A stretch of 64,000 nt of DNA, from positions 24,001 to 88,000 of the forward strand of contig CAMRSM010000017.1 in the NCBI GenBank assembly GCA_947053345.1. The letters are read 5' to 3'. The DNA comes from an uncultured Lachnospiraceae bacterium (GTDB lineage Bacteria; Bacillota; Clostridia; Lachnospirales; Lachnospiraceae). Shown one piece after another: positions 37,952 through 46,020 of the stretch. The notes below the pieces were generated by a model, which was given only the letters and a program-made list of their open reading frames with translations, had not been told where the DNA came from and did not search any database. A program made the translations under genes and the position numbers. Position 1 is the first letter of the stretch. Each line of letters begins with the position of its first letter.

Positions 37952-39017
37952 TTCCGTCCACCTCTTTCATCATATTATGAAGCAAGTTGCAATTATGCAT
38001 TACAGCATCCACATCTGCTTCCCGCGATAAATGACACGGAAAACACACATCGCCCAAATATTTGCATCCATTGCAAGGGAACAACTTTCTATACAATTCA
38101 TCTCCATAATAGCGTGAAAAAGGAAGTTTGAAATCCTCACTTTCCCATACACTGAAAAAATCCTCATCCAACAGGCTATATTGCCGATTGCAATACTTTC
38201 TACTGCGATCACAGGGATATACATTTCCCTTATTATCCAAAAATAAAGTAGTAGCGCCTGCCCCGCAACCATGAATCACGAGCGGGAATTTTAGATGCAG
38301 GCATTTTTCTATATAGTCTTTCACAAGCGGCCTGCAAAACTTAGGGACAATCTCCAACCCGTCGCATCCCAGGGTGAATCGTTTTGCAACTGTTGTTATA
38401 GCTTCCATAAACATTTCATCTGTCAAAGAATAGTTTTTTCCCACACCGTTTCCATCCTCAATAAATTCAAGCAATTGAAGAGAATCCACATCTTCTCTGA
38501 CGCATAAATCTATTATGTCTCCAATCGTGCCATAATTCATAGATGTAACAACTGTATTAACTACAATTTTTATTTTGCAATCCGGATTTTCTCGTTTATA
38601 AGCAGAAATCATCCGGATTCTTTTCATTATCACATTAAAAATATTCCTTCCGCGAATGGCATCGTTTACTTCTGCGGTTGGTCCCTCTAAGCTTACAACG
38701 ATGTTTGTCAAACAATTCAGGCTTGCTAAGTATTCAAAATTTTTCTCATTCAGCAACAATCCGTTCGTGTTAAATCCAAATTGGATACCTTGCGTTTCTA
38801 AATATTTAAAAAAAGGAAGAATATCCGGATGTGTCAATGGCTCTCCTCCCAAAAAATGAATATATCCAACAGGAATATTATCATTTATTTTGTTAATAAC
38901 TTTTACCATATCCTCATAAACAATTTCATTGTCTTTGTTTGTTAAATAATTGCCATTGATACAATGGCCGCACATTAAATTGCATTTATATGTAACATCC
39001 CACTTTATTGAAACCAT
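37941..39017 (-). CDS. Radical SAM/SPASM peptide-modifying enzyme
   Basis: A 358-residue enzyme. The [4Fe-4S]-SAM motif is CNLMCGHC (C12, C16, C19), in KWDVTYKCNLMCGHCINGNY. The C-terminal SPASM region has HGCGAGATTLFLDNKG then VYPCD, and later FPCNGCKYLGDVCFPC, providing ligands for auxiliary clusters. These enzymes crosslink RiPP precursors, for instance forming thioether bonds from cysteine. The ATG follows AAAGGAG. It lies 193 bp after a two-cysteine precursor and is followed by an RRE protein and exporter. Confidence 0.88.
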   Translation of the reverse strand: MVSIKWDVTYKCNLMCGHCINGNYLTNKDNEIVYEDMVKVINKINDNIPVGYIHFLGGEPLTHPDILPFFKYLETQGIQFGFNTNGLLLNEKNFEYLASLNCLTNIVVSLEGPTAEVNDAIRGRNIFNVIMKRIRMISAYKRENPDCKIKIVVNTVVTSMNYGTIGDIIDLCVREDVDSLQLLEFIEDGNGVGKNYSLTDEMFMEAITTVAKRFTLGCDGLEIVPKFCRPLVKDYIEKCLHLKFPLVIHGCGAGATTLFLDNKGNVYPCDRSRKYCNRQYSLLDEDFFSVWESEDFKLPFSRYYGDELYRKLFPCNGCKYLGDVCFPCHLSREADVDAVMHNCNLLHNMMKEVDGNEL

Positions 39018-39117
39018 TATTTTCTCCTTTAGATTTGTCGAATATCAATATATTATAATCAATTCTACTTTAATAACGAATTCCATAAATCACAAACCTC
39101 TATATTTTCCTGTGTAA

Positions 39118-39197
39118 GTGTCGCACAGGCAAATATATGCAAAACAAAACCTTTATAAAACCTTTTTATGTTTTACAATTTTTGCTTTGTACGACAC
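39118..39197 (-). terminator. Possible attenuating hairpin between precursor and radical-SAM genes
   Basis: GTGTCGCACAGGCAAA (39118-39133) pairs imperfectly with TTTGCTTTGTACGACAC (39181-39197) across an AT-rich loop. It lies directly downstream of the precursor gene, where partial terminators often favour precursor over enzyme. Stability was not computed. Confidence 0.35.
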
Positions 39198-39210
39198 CAA
39201 CACCTTTCCA

Positions 39211-39321
39211 TTAACCCAAAGGCTTAGGGCATGCATTTGATCCGCCGCCACATGCATTATCTCCTGCCGCTGCGTGTACATCGATTTCCTCAAATTCAAG
39301 TTCCTTCTTCTGGTTTTCCAT
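39211..39321 (-). CDS. RiPP precursor peptide (two-cysteine, GGG core)
   Basis: A 36-residue gene from the ATG at 39321 to TAA at 39211, with GGGAGGGAAG upstream. The N-terminal leader is acidic and polar (MENQKKELEFEEIDVHAAAG). The C-terminal core ends DNACGGGSNACPKPLG, with cysteines at 24 and 31. The likely product is a radical-SAM-modified RiPP, perhaps sactipeptide-like. The GGG motif recalls streptosactin precursors, but that is analogy only. It is first in the operon with the radical-SAM, RRE and exporter genes. Confidence 0.8.
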   Translation of the reverse strand: MENQKKELEFEEIDVHAAAGDNACGGGSNACPKPLG

Positions 39322-39364
39322 CACATCTTCCCTCCCTTCCTACGATAGTACAAATCATCTCGTC

Positions 39365-39518
39365 TTGTATAAATACAATACCCAGCAGATTCTCCATCGT
39401 TTATTTAGTTTCCGAAAACTATCTTTATCATACTTCCATTCTATATTTTTTTAAAGTAGGAAAATCGGTAAACCTTTCCTTCATCCCCATCTTTGTTTAC
39501 CGATTTTCCTACTTTAAA
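39365..39518. promoter_or_regulatory. Divergent control region with 24-bp perfect dyad
   Basis: Between the RiPP precursor (minus) and the peptide gene (plus), arms 39450-39473 and 39495-39518 are perfectly complementary over 24 bp, with a 21-nt loop; the arm begins TTTAAAGTAGGAAAATCGG. Smaller dyads are TTGTAT/ATACAA (39365-39378) and TAGTTT/AAACTA (39406-39421). The long dyad parallels that of locus 1 but differs in sequence. No T-run marks it as a terminator. Confidence 0.55.
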
Positions 39519-39675
39519 CTTACCCCGAACAGTGTTATTCTTTAATTCATAGAATTCAATTCTTCTAAGCTTTCAAAAAATGCATATTGAGCGAACCGAT
39601 GTAAGGCCATACAATAAGAAGCATCCAACTGTGCGCTGGCTTTACATCCCCTGCCAAGGAAAGGGGGGCATATCC

Positions 39676-40044
39676 ATGAGCCGAAAATTCAAAAAAGTAA
39701 CCACTGCATTTCTAACATGCCTAACTGCACTGTTTTTTTTTGTATATCCGATTAAGCTGCCAGAAAAACCTATGGAACCAGGAATCCATGTATGCAGCGG
39801 CGACGATGATCCGGTTGAAATACCTTTTAATCCTTGGCCTCCAAAGCCACACGAATTTTATTTACCGCCAATACTTCATCATAAAATTGCTCTCCTGTAC
39901 GGTTCTGACAGAAGCGGCTCAAAGCAAGGCAGCACTCCAAATCTTTTCTCCAGTCATAACTTGCTTTTTGGGGTTCCGCTTCCTTCTTCTGAATTTTTAC
40001 ATTGCTGCGCATCCATATATACAGCGCCCCATCCAATATATTGA
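39676..40044 (+). CDS. Putative secreted signalling pre-peptide (locus 2)
   Basis: A 122-codon frame from the ATG at 39676 after AAGGGGGG. It begins MSRKFKKVTTAF, then a hydrophobic segment (LTCLTALFFFVYPIKLP). A Cys-Asp stretch follows (HVCSGDDDPVEIPFNPWPPK). The part after about residue 50 lies antisense to the last 218 bp of the regulator gene and may not be functional sequence. Residues 1-50 align by eye with the 54-residue peptide at 22279. Inferred role: pheromone for the convergent tandem-HTH regulator, controlling the RiPP operon. Confidence 0.55.
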   Translation: MSRKFKKVTTAFLTCLTALFFFVYPIKLPEKPMEPGIHVCSGDDDPVEIPFNPWPPKPHEFYLPPILHHKIALLYGSDRSGSKQGSTPNLFSSHNLLFGVPLPSSEFLHCCASIYTAPHPIY

Positions 40045-41833
40045 TCCGCCCTGTACGCAGGCACAGCCGAATTACCTTTTTTGCATACTGTTTCGCCGCC
40101 TCATATTCCCCTATTTCACATAACAAAACTGCCTTATACCCCATATACAACTCATAGGTGCGTATATGTCTCTTTTGTATTCCCTCTGCCTCAAGTTCTT
40201 CCTCCTGACGGAACACAACCTTCATCCGCTCATATGCTTCCTTTGCATTCTTACGACAAACCAACAGGGAATAATGATAAATGCATTCCATCTCCGAATT
40301 CGTAAGATAACATTCCTTTTCATCCGGGTACTCCAGGATTGACATCGGAAGCGTGCATTCCAGTGCCTGCTTCACCATCTCCTCATATTCCGTATCATCC
40401 ATCAACCCCAGTTCATGCCTCGCCATTCCCTCTGTACGCAGCACCCATTGCCGGTTCATCCGGTTCGTCATATCAATCATGCCTTTCAGTTCTTCTAATT
40501 GCTCCAGATTCTTCTGAAATCTTCCGTCGTTTGCCGCATACCGGATCTCCTTTTCCAATTCACGCGCTTTCGGATTTGCCGTCACCAATTCCGTCCGGCT
40601 GCGCAACGGCGGCAGTCCGAGCACTGCACACATTTCCTGCAAATAAAAAGATGACGTACCATGTCTCTTCTTCTCCAGATCACGCAACGTATCTAGGTTG
40701 CAGCCAACCCTTTCGCATAATTCCTTCTGCGTCATTTTTAACATTTTCCTGCGTGTGCGGATAATATCTCCCGCATTACGCCTTTCCTGCCCGTAATATA
40801 AGTACGCATCCGATAATTGCCCTTGTTCCACCCCAAAGCGCCCACACAAATCGCTGAATATTTCGATCCATTTTTCGTTTTCAGCCAGCATTCCTTGAAA
40901 GGCCTCTTTCCCACCCATGTTCTTTGCATTCAATTCTTCCAGCTGCTTTATCGCTATCTTTTTTGCCTCCAACAATTCCAGCAAATAGTATTTTCTTTTT
41001 ACCTTCCTTAACAGCCCAATCCCCAAGTCACACAGCTGAATGATTTCTGCGTATTCTCCTGCCTCTTTCCTTTCCTTTTTTTGCAAAGTCTGACACAGAA
41101 GAAGAAGTACTTTCGGGTAATTTAATACCTTCACGTCATCCTCCATCGGGGTATTTTCCAGATATCCCTTAACTGCCATATACTGTCTTTGTGCGCCGGC
41201 CAGCGGAAAGCATCCCGCATACTCCAGGATTAAATTGATCTCCCTCGCACTAAGTATCCGATCCTGCAACAGTTCACAGTCAATTTCCGGCATGCTCTGG
41301 CGTAGTGCAGCCCGAAAAATCCCCATCCGTTCTTCACTCCTGCCCCCTGCAAGCTTCCGGCACATTCCAAGCATTCCAAGATAGAACTGCCGCCGCAGCC
41401 GCGTTGTCACACTCTCCTTCGCATTTTCCTCCATGTCATATGCGTTTTGCCGAAAATCCAAGCCGACAAACAACACTTTCTCCAAGCCATACCTGTCTGC
41501 ATATCTCTCCAGTGCTGCCTCCATTTGGTTTCTATCGCACATATCCAGATAATCCAGGATTTCCCCCTGCATTCTCCACTCTGCATAATCCTCATTATCC
41601 AAATAATTCTCGTACGCTTCATCCGCTACCCTCCCGCGTTGTAAAAGGGATTCCTGTAGCAGCCATCCTGCGCCCCTGTTTCCGCTCTCTATGTGGCTTA
41701 TCATGCTTTTCGCACATAGTCCCTCTATAAGCTGCCCCGATGTAAGCCCCAAATATTCACGGTTTGCTTTTATATAGCTGCCATCATTTCTTTCAAATGA
41801 AGCCCTGTTTTTTTCTGTTTCTTCTTTCCCCAC
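39827..41833 (-). CDS. Tandem-HTH (XRE) regulator with helical repeat body, locus 2
   Basis: A 668-residue paralogue of the protein at 22346-24274. The first HTH-like domain is near residues 20-55 (REYLGLTSGQLIEGLCAKSM, then ISHIESGNRG). The second is near 360-405 (RRKMLKMTQKELCERVGCNL, then DTLRDLEKKRHG). The bulk is amphipathic helices. It starts with a GTG at 41833 after GAGAGGGG. It follows the terminator of the GH18 gene region and ends inside the convergent peptide gene. Inferred function: peptide-responsive control of the divergent RiPP operon. Confidence 0.78.
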   Translation of the reverse strand: MGKEETEKNRASFERNDGSYIKANREYLGLTSGQLIEGLCAKSMISHIESGNRGAGWLLQESLLQRGRVADEAYENYLDNEDYAEWRMQGEILDYLDMCDRNQMEAALERYADRYGLEKVLFVGLDFRQNAYDMEENAKESVTTRLRRQFYLGMLGMCRKLAGGRSEERMGIFRAALRQSMPEIDCELLQDRILSAREINLILEYAGCFPLAGAQRQYMAVKGYLENTPMEDDVKVLNYPKVLLLLCQTLQKKERKEAGEYAEIIQLCDLGIGLLRKVKRKYYLLELLEAKKIAIKQLEELNAKNMGGKEAFQGMLAENEKWIEIFSDLCGRFGVEQGQLSDAYLYYGQERRNAGDIIRTRRKMLKMTQKELCERVGCNLDTLRDLEKKRHGTSSFYLQEMCAVLGLPPLRSRTELVTANPKARELEKEIRYAANDGRFQKNLEQLEELKGMIDMTNRMNRQWVLRTEGMARHELGLMDDTEYEEMVKQALECTLPMSILEYPDEKECYLTNSEMECIYHYSLLVCRKNAKEAYERMKVVFRQEEELEAEGIQKRHIRTYELYMGYKAVLLCEIGEYEAAKQYAKKVIRLCLRTGRINILDGALYIWMRSNVKIQKKEAEPQKASYDWRKDLECCLALSRFCQNRTGEQFYDEVLAVNKIRVALEAKD

Positions 41834-41945
41834 AACAGTTCCCCTCTCCGTTTTTCAAATTTCCTATTGGTCAAAATGTATTTTCTGTTAAAATCACACC
41901 ATATATATTCCGTTTTTCCAAAATAACATTGTTCCACCTTAGCAT

Positions 41946-41989
41946 GAAAAAACGGGACGACACGGGGCATTGTGCCCCTGCCTCCCGTT
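41946..41989 (-). terminator. Rho-independent terminator of the GH18 chitinase gene
   Basis: On the minus strand AACGGGA...TCCCGTT encloses GGGGCAC...GCCCC and ends in a run of T, 7 bp after the GH18 stop codon. Confidence 0.75.
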
Positions 41990-41995
41990 CTTTTC

Positions 41996-43624
41996 TCACT
42001 GCAAGCATTCCCCGATCGCCTGCAACAGGCTTTTTTTCGCATTTCCCGTATCCTGTGTCAATTCCCAGATCATGATACCGCCCAGATTTTCCTTTGCATA
42101 CTCCGTCTTCTTTTTTATGGTATCCACGCCATTATAATGGACATCCATGCCGTTGTAAGCGGTATGGTCTTTGCTGTAAGCGTCCGGCACACTCTCGACG
42201 ATCATGCCATAATCCGCCCAGCTCGGACGGGCATAAAACGGAACGCCCAGCACGACCTTGTGGGCAGGCAGCCCTCTGGTTTCTTTCCAGTAAGTGCCAC
42301 AGTCCACGGCAAACCGGTACTGGGAATGCCGCTCGCCGTCCCCTCCGTCGTATGCCATGACATTGATGAAATCAACGGCATTGAGCACGGCATTCGTGTG
42401 GGCGGCGGCATCATAATAAATGTTTCCGTCCGCGGTCGCCCCGCTTAATACCGCCGCCGTTAAAAGCTTGCCCTCCCCGTGGAGTTTTTCGGACAAAATC
42501 AGCATCAAAGCCTCGTACTGTTTGGCGCTGGTTCCGTCCACACGCGGATGCTCCCAATCCATGTCCACCCCATCAAAACCGTATTCCGTGCACATGGCAA
42601 CGATATTTTCGGCAAAGCGGGCGGTCTTGGCATCATCCGAGGTTGCTTCCATAAATACATTTTCCAGCGGGGTATCGTTGTAGCTCCAGCCCCCGATGGA
42701 CAGCAGCACCTTTGCCCCGTTTGCGTGGGCTGATTTTATCAGTGCCCTTGCCGTATCCGGATTTTCCAGATCCCGCAGGCCGCCGTCGGATGTCGGGATG
42801 GCAAACGCGTAGCAAACATGGGTCACAATACCAAAATCCACGGCGGAAAGCTTACCCGGCTTCCAGCTTGGGTAATAGCCTACCACCTTAAAATCGGTCA
42901 GCGCGGTGTCCTTTGGAACGGACGCATCAACCGGGGTATTTTCCACCCCTTCCGGTTTTGCCGGCTCACCGTCCACAATGCCGAAATCCTCCCACACATC
43001 ACTGCGGTCCGGCTGTTCGCCCTGCGTCCACCATTTCGCGCGGTATCTGCGCCCCCCATAACTCACCGTGTCACCTCCTGTATAAACAGCGGATTTATCC
43101 CATGTGCCAACCGACGGTTCCGGCACGGCAACACCGCCATCCCCCGCCGAGCCGGTATCCTCCTCCGGCTCTTTTGCCGGAGCTTCGGTCGGGGGTGCCG
43201 GGTCACTTCCGGACGGACTGCCATCCTCCCCCGGCTCTTTTGCCGGAACTTCGGTCGGGGGGATCGGGTCACTTCCGGACGGACTGCCATCCTCCCCCGG
43301 CTCTTTTGCCGGAGCTTCGGTCGGAGTTGCCGGGTCACTTCCGGACGGACTGCCATCTTCCCCCGGCTCTTTTGCCGGAGCTTCGGTCGGAGTTGCCGGG
43401 TCACTTCCGGACGGACTGTCATCTTCCCCCGGCTCTTTGCCCGCTCCGTCCGCCACATCCGTTTCTTCCCTTCCAATGCCATTCTCCTGCCCCAAAACGC
43501 CGTCAGAATCCGCAGGCACATCTGTTCCTATCCCGGAAACCGAGAACATCCATATCACCAGAGTCACCAATACCCCAAGGATAAATCCCCCCAATGCACA
43601 ATATATCCGCTTCCTCGTTTCCAT
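41996..43624 (-). CDS. Membrane-anchored GH18 chitinase with CBM5/12 and repeat linker
   Basis: About 542 residues. The ATG at 43624 follows GAGGTG; a GTG 12 bases earlier is in frame. An N-terminal helix (IYCALGGFILGVLVTLVIWM) anchors it outside. Four 22-residue Pro/Glu/Ser repeats follow. Next is a CBM5/12-type chitin-binding module (WDKSAVYTGGDTVSYGGRRY, then WWTQGEQP). The GH18 barrel has catalytic DGVDMDWEHP and the substrate-cleft MAYDGGDG. It should bind and cut chitin or related GlcNAc polymers at the cell surface. It has its own terminator. Confidence 0.9.
   Translation of the reverse strand: METRKRIYCALGGFILGVLVTLVIWMFSVSGIGTDVPADSDGVLGQENGIGREETDVADGAGKEPGEDDSPSGSDPATPTEAPAKEPGEDGSPSGSDPATPTEAPAKEPGEDGSPSGSDPIPPTEVPAKEPGEDGSPSGSDPAPPTEAPAKEPEEDTGSAGDGGVAVPEPSVGTWDKSAVYTGGDTVSYGGRRYRAKWWTQGEQPDRSDVWEDFGIVDGEPAKPEGVENTPVDASVPKDTALTDFKVVGYYPSWKPGKLSAVDFGIVTHVCYAFAIPTSDGGLRDLENPDTARALIKSAHANGAKVLLSIGGWSYNDTPLENVFMEATSDDAKTARFAENIVAMCTEYGFDGVDMDWEHPRVDGTSAKQYEALMLILSEKLHGEGKLLTAAVLSGATADGNIYYDAAAHTNAVLNAVDFINVMAYDGGDGERHSQYRFAVDCGTYWKETRGLPAHKVVLGVPFYARPSWADYGMIVESVPDAYSKDHTAYNGMDVHYNGVDTIKKKTEYAKENLGGIMIWELTQDTGNAKKSLLQAIGECLQ
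43163..43426 (-). repeat. Four 66-bp in-frame repeats in the GH18 linker
   Basis: Four 22-residue units of the form EDGSPSGSDPATPTEAPAKE followed by PG. The nucleotide copies are nearly identical, so unit number could vary by slippage or recombination. The repeat forms a flexible surface stalk. Confidence 0.85.
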
Positions 43625-43694
43625 AAAATCATCCACCTCACCTAAAACTTATCGGCACGGCAAACCCATTGTAACTTAAAATCACCCTTCTCAA

Positions 43695-44537
43695 TTACCG
43701 CGCGAAAAACGCCACCGCGATCGCCCCCGGACCCGCATGCGTACCGATCGCGCCGCCCACGGAAGTGATCTTAAGTTCCTCCAGTTCCCCTTTCCAGATT
43801 GCCTCACTATCGCGGATATATTTTTGCAGCAGGGCATCGCTCAAACCCGTGTAACCAAGAAAATGAGGCATGGAAAAATCAATCCCGCCCGCTTTTTCAA
43901 TCTCCTGCCCCAAAAGATTGTTGCCCTGTTTCGAACCGCGGGCCTTTCCAAGAATGACCACCTCGCCGTCCTCAACCGCGACCACGGGCTTGATGGAAAG
44001 AAGCCCTCCGGCAAAGGCAGCCGCTTTTGATATCCTGCCGCCCTTTTTCAAATATTCCAGCGTGTCAAGCAGCGCCACGAGCCGGATGCGTTTTTTCGCC
44101 GACTCAAGCTCTTCTGCGATCTCCTTTGCGGTTTTGCCCTGCGACCGCAGGCGAATAGCATATTCCACCAATGCATGCTCCCCCACGGTGACATTCTCGC
44201 TGTCCACAACAAAGACCCGTCCCTCGCAGGAAGCGGCGGCTGCCACCGCGCTCTGCCATGTCCCGGACAGCTTTGCCGACATCGTGACCACCACGACCTC
44301 ATCCCCATCCGCAGCCGCCCTCCCGTACGCCTCCTCAAAAACAAAAGGCGTTGCCTGGCTTGTGTGCGGCAGCTCATTGCTCTCCACCAGCTTCTCGTAA
44401 AATTCCTTATGTGACAGATTCACACCGTCCTGATATTCTTCTTCCCCAAATGTAACCGTCAAAGGAATAAACTCGAAGTTTTCAATGTTTTCATTGATCA
44501 TGTCTGACGCAGAATCTGTAATGATCCGGATGCCCAT
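43695..44537 (-). CDS. DegV family fatty-acid-binding protein (second copy)
   Basis: A 280-residue DegV protein opening MGIRIITDSASDMINENIEN. Typical segments are VVVTMSAKLSGTWQSAVAAA and LEYLKKGGRISKAAAFAGGL, followed by GGAIGTHAGPGAIAVAFF. It is only distantly similar to the copy at 19145-19978, so the two may bind different acyl chains. The ribosome site is weak: AAAGGG lies about 14 bases upstream. It is monocistronic here. Confidence 0.9.
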   Translation of the reverse strand: MGIRIITDSASDMINENIENFEFIPLTVTFGEEEYQDGVNLSHKEFYEKLVESNELPHTSQATPFVFEEAYGRAAADGDEVVVVTMSAKLSGTWQSAVAAAASCEGRVFVVDSENVTVGEHALVEYAIRLRSQGKTAKEIAEELESAKKRIRLVALLDTLEYLKKGGRISKAAAFAGGLLSIKPVVAVEDGEVVILGKARGSKQGNNLLGQEIEKAGGIDFSMPHFLGYTGLSDALLQKYIRDSEAIWKGELEELKITSVGGAIGTHAGPGAIAVAFFAR

Positions 44538-44800
44538 ATATATATACCATACCCTTTCTGTAGGTGCAAAACGTCACCGCTCCGCCCCGCTGCAGCCTGA
44601 CTTCCGCCAGACCGATTCTTTACCGGGCTATGGCAAAAAACTGCCCGCACATGCCCGTAACTACTATGATAGCTTTACCCGCAAAACCAGCGTTTCTTGC
44701 AAAATAGCAATCAAATAACTTTTTTCCTGAAACAGAAAACGAAATAAGAGCATTCTTTTTATGTTATGGATGGTCAATAATGTAGTGGCAAAGCATTGCT

Positions 44801-45847
44801 TTAAACCATCCCCGCGCTCTTTAAAATGTAAATCCACATGGTCAGCGTAAACGCGGAAAACAATGTGGTCAGCACGATGATGCTTGAGGTGATCACCCCA
44901 TCATTGTGCATATTTTTCGCCATGATATAGCAGCTTGGCGTGGTCGGCGAAGCGAGCATAACCAGAAGCGCGATCAGCTTCTCATTGCGGAAGCCGAGCA
45001 GTATGGCAGCAGGCAGGAAAACCGCCGCGATCCCAATCAGTTTTAAAAATGCTGCCGCGCAGGAAGGTTTCAATTTCGCAAGCGCCTTTTTTCCTTCAAA
45101 ACCTGCCCCGATCGCGATCAGAGCCAGCGGGGAAGCCATCGCTGCCAGATTTGCAACCGTTTTGTCTACCACGGCCGGGAAATCAATGCGCAGCAGGGAT
45201 ATTACAATCCCCGCCGCGATTGCTAGGATGATCGGGTTTTTCAGGATGTTGATGCCTGCCTCGCGCAATTTTGCGCGGTCGGCACGGCGCGTGCGGGTCT
45301 GGATATTCTCCGGCACCGCGGGGCTTTCCGTTCTTCCCGACCCGTTTCCCTGCGGTGCATCCCACTCCGGCACCGGCTTCCGCTCATCCTCCGCATTCGC
45401 CTCTAATGTCAGCACAATCACCGAATAAATATTGTACAGCGGCACACTCCCGACGATCATGAGCGGTGCCATGCCGGAATTGCCATACATATTCTGGATG
45501 AACGCAATGCCAAGCACCGCCGCGCTGCTGCGGAACGATGCCTGTACAAAAGCCCCGACGATCGCCGGATCTTTCAGGATGCGCTTTGCCCCAAACCAAA
45601 CCGAAAAAAAACTGACGGTCGTCACTGCCGCACAAAACAGTACATATTTCAGATCAAACATTGCCCGGATATCAACCCCTGCGATGTCGCGCAAAAGCAG
45701 GGCAGGAAGCGTTACCGTAAAATTGAATTTGTTTGCCACACGGACGAACTCTGCGCTAAGCATCCCCGCCCGCGCCAGAACATATCCAAGCACGATGATT
45801 AGGAAAACGGGCACGGTTGCATTGATGCTGTATAAAAAATTTTCCAT
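44801..45847 (-). CDS. AEC (auxin efflux carrier-like) family transporter
   Basis: A 348-residue protein of about ten helices. The start (MENFLYSINATVPVFLIIVL) follows AAGGGGA; 13 upstream codons lack support. Two five-helix halves are joined by a hydrophilic loop at about residues 151-190, unusually Pro/Gly/Arg-rich for the family. AEC proteins move organic anions or amino acids such as malate; the substrate here is unknown. It lies 173 bp downstream of proS on the same strand. Confidence 0.85.
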   Translation of the reverse strand: MENFLYSINATVPVFLIIVLGYVLARAGMLSAEFVRVANKFNFTVTLPALLLRDIAGVDIRAMFDLKYVLFCAAVTTVSFFSVWFGAKRILKDPAIVGAFVQASFRSSAAVLGIAFIQNMYGNSGMAPLMIVGSVPLYNIYSVIVLTLEANAEDERKPVPEWDAPQGNGSGRTESPAVPENIQTRTRRADRAKLREAGINILKNPIILAIAAGIVISLLRIDFPAVVDKTVANLAAMASPLALIAIGAGFEGKKALAKLKPSCAAAFLKLIGIAAVFLPAAILLGFRNEKLIALLVMLASPTTPSCYIMAKNMHNDGVITSSIIVLTTLFSAFTLTMWIYILKSAGMV

Positions 45848-46020
45848 TTTTCCCCTTATCTGCCGCATATGCGGCACTTCGGCCAAGGAATCTTTGTATT
45901 ACAAACAGCCTGGGCATAAGGGTTGCTGCAGAATACAGATTTCTTGTAGCATACAGCAGGTTTCTTTGATGCATACGGTATCTCCCGGAAAAATCAACAA
46001 CCCTTCCTCCGGAGGCAGGC

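Noticed and set aside
42818..43645. Plus-strand frame with repeats of Pro/Arg/Thr type
   Set aside because: It mirrors the repeat linker of the GH18 chitinase on the other strand.
19145..44537. The two DegV genes as a recent duplication
   Set aside because: Their sequences differ throughout apart from family motifs, so they are old paralogues rather than a recent copy event.
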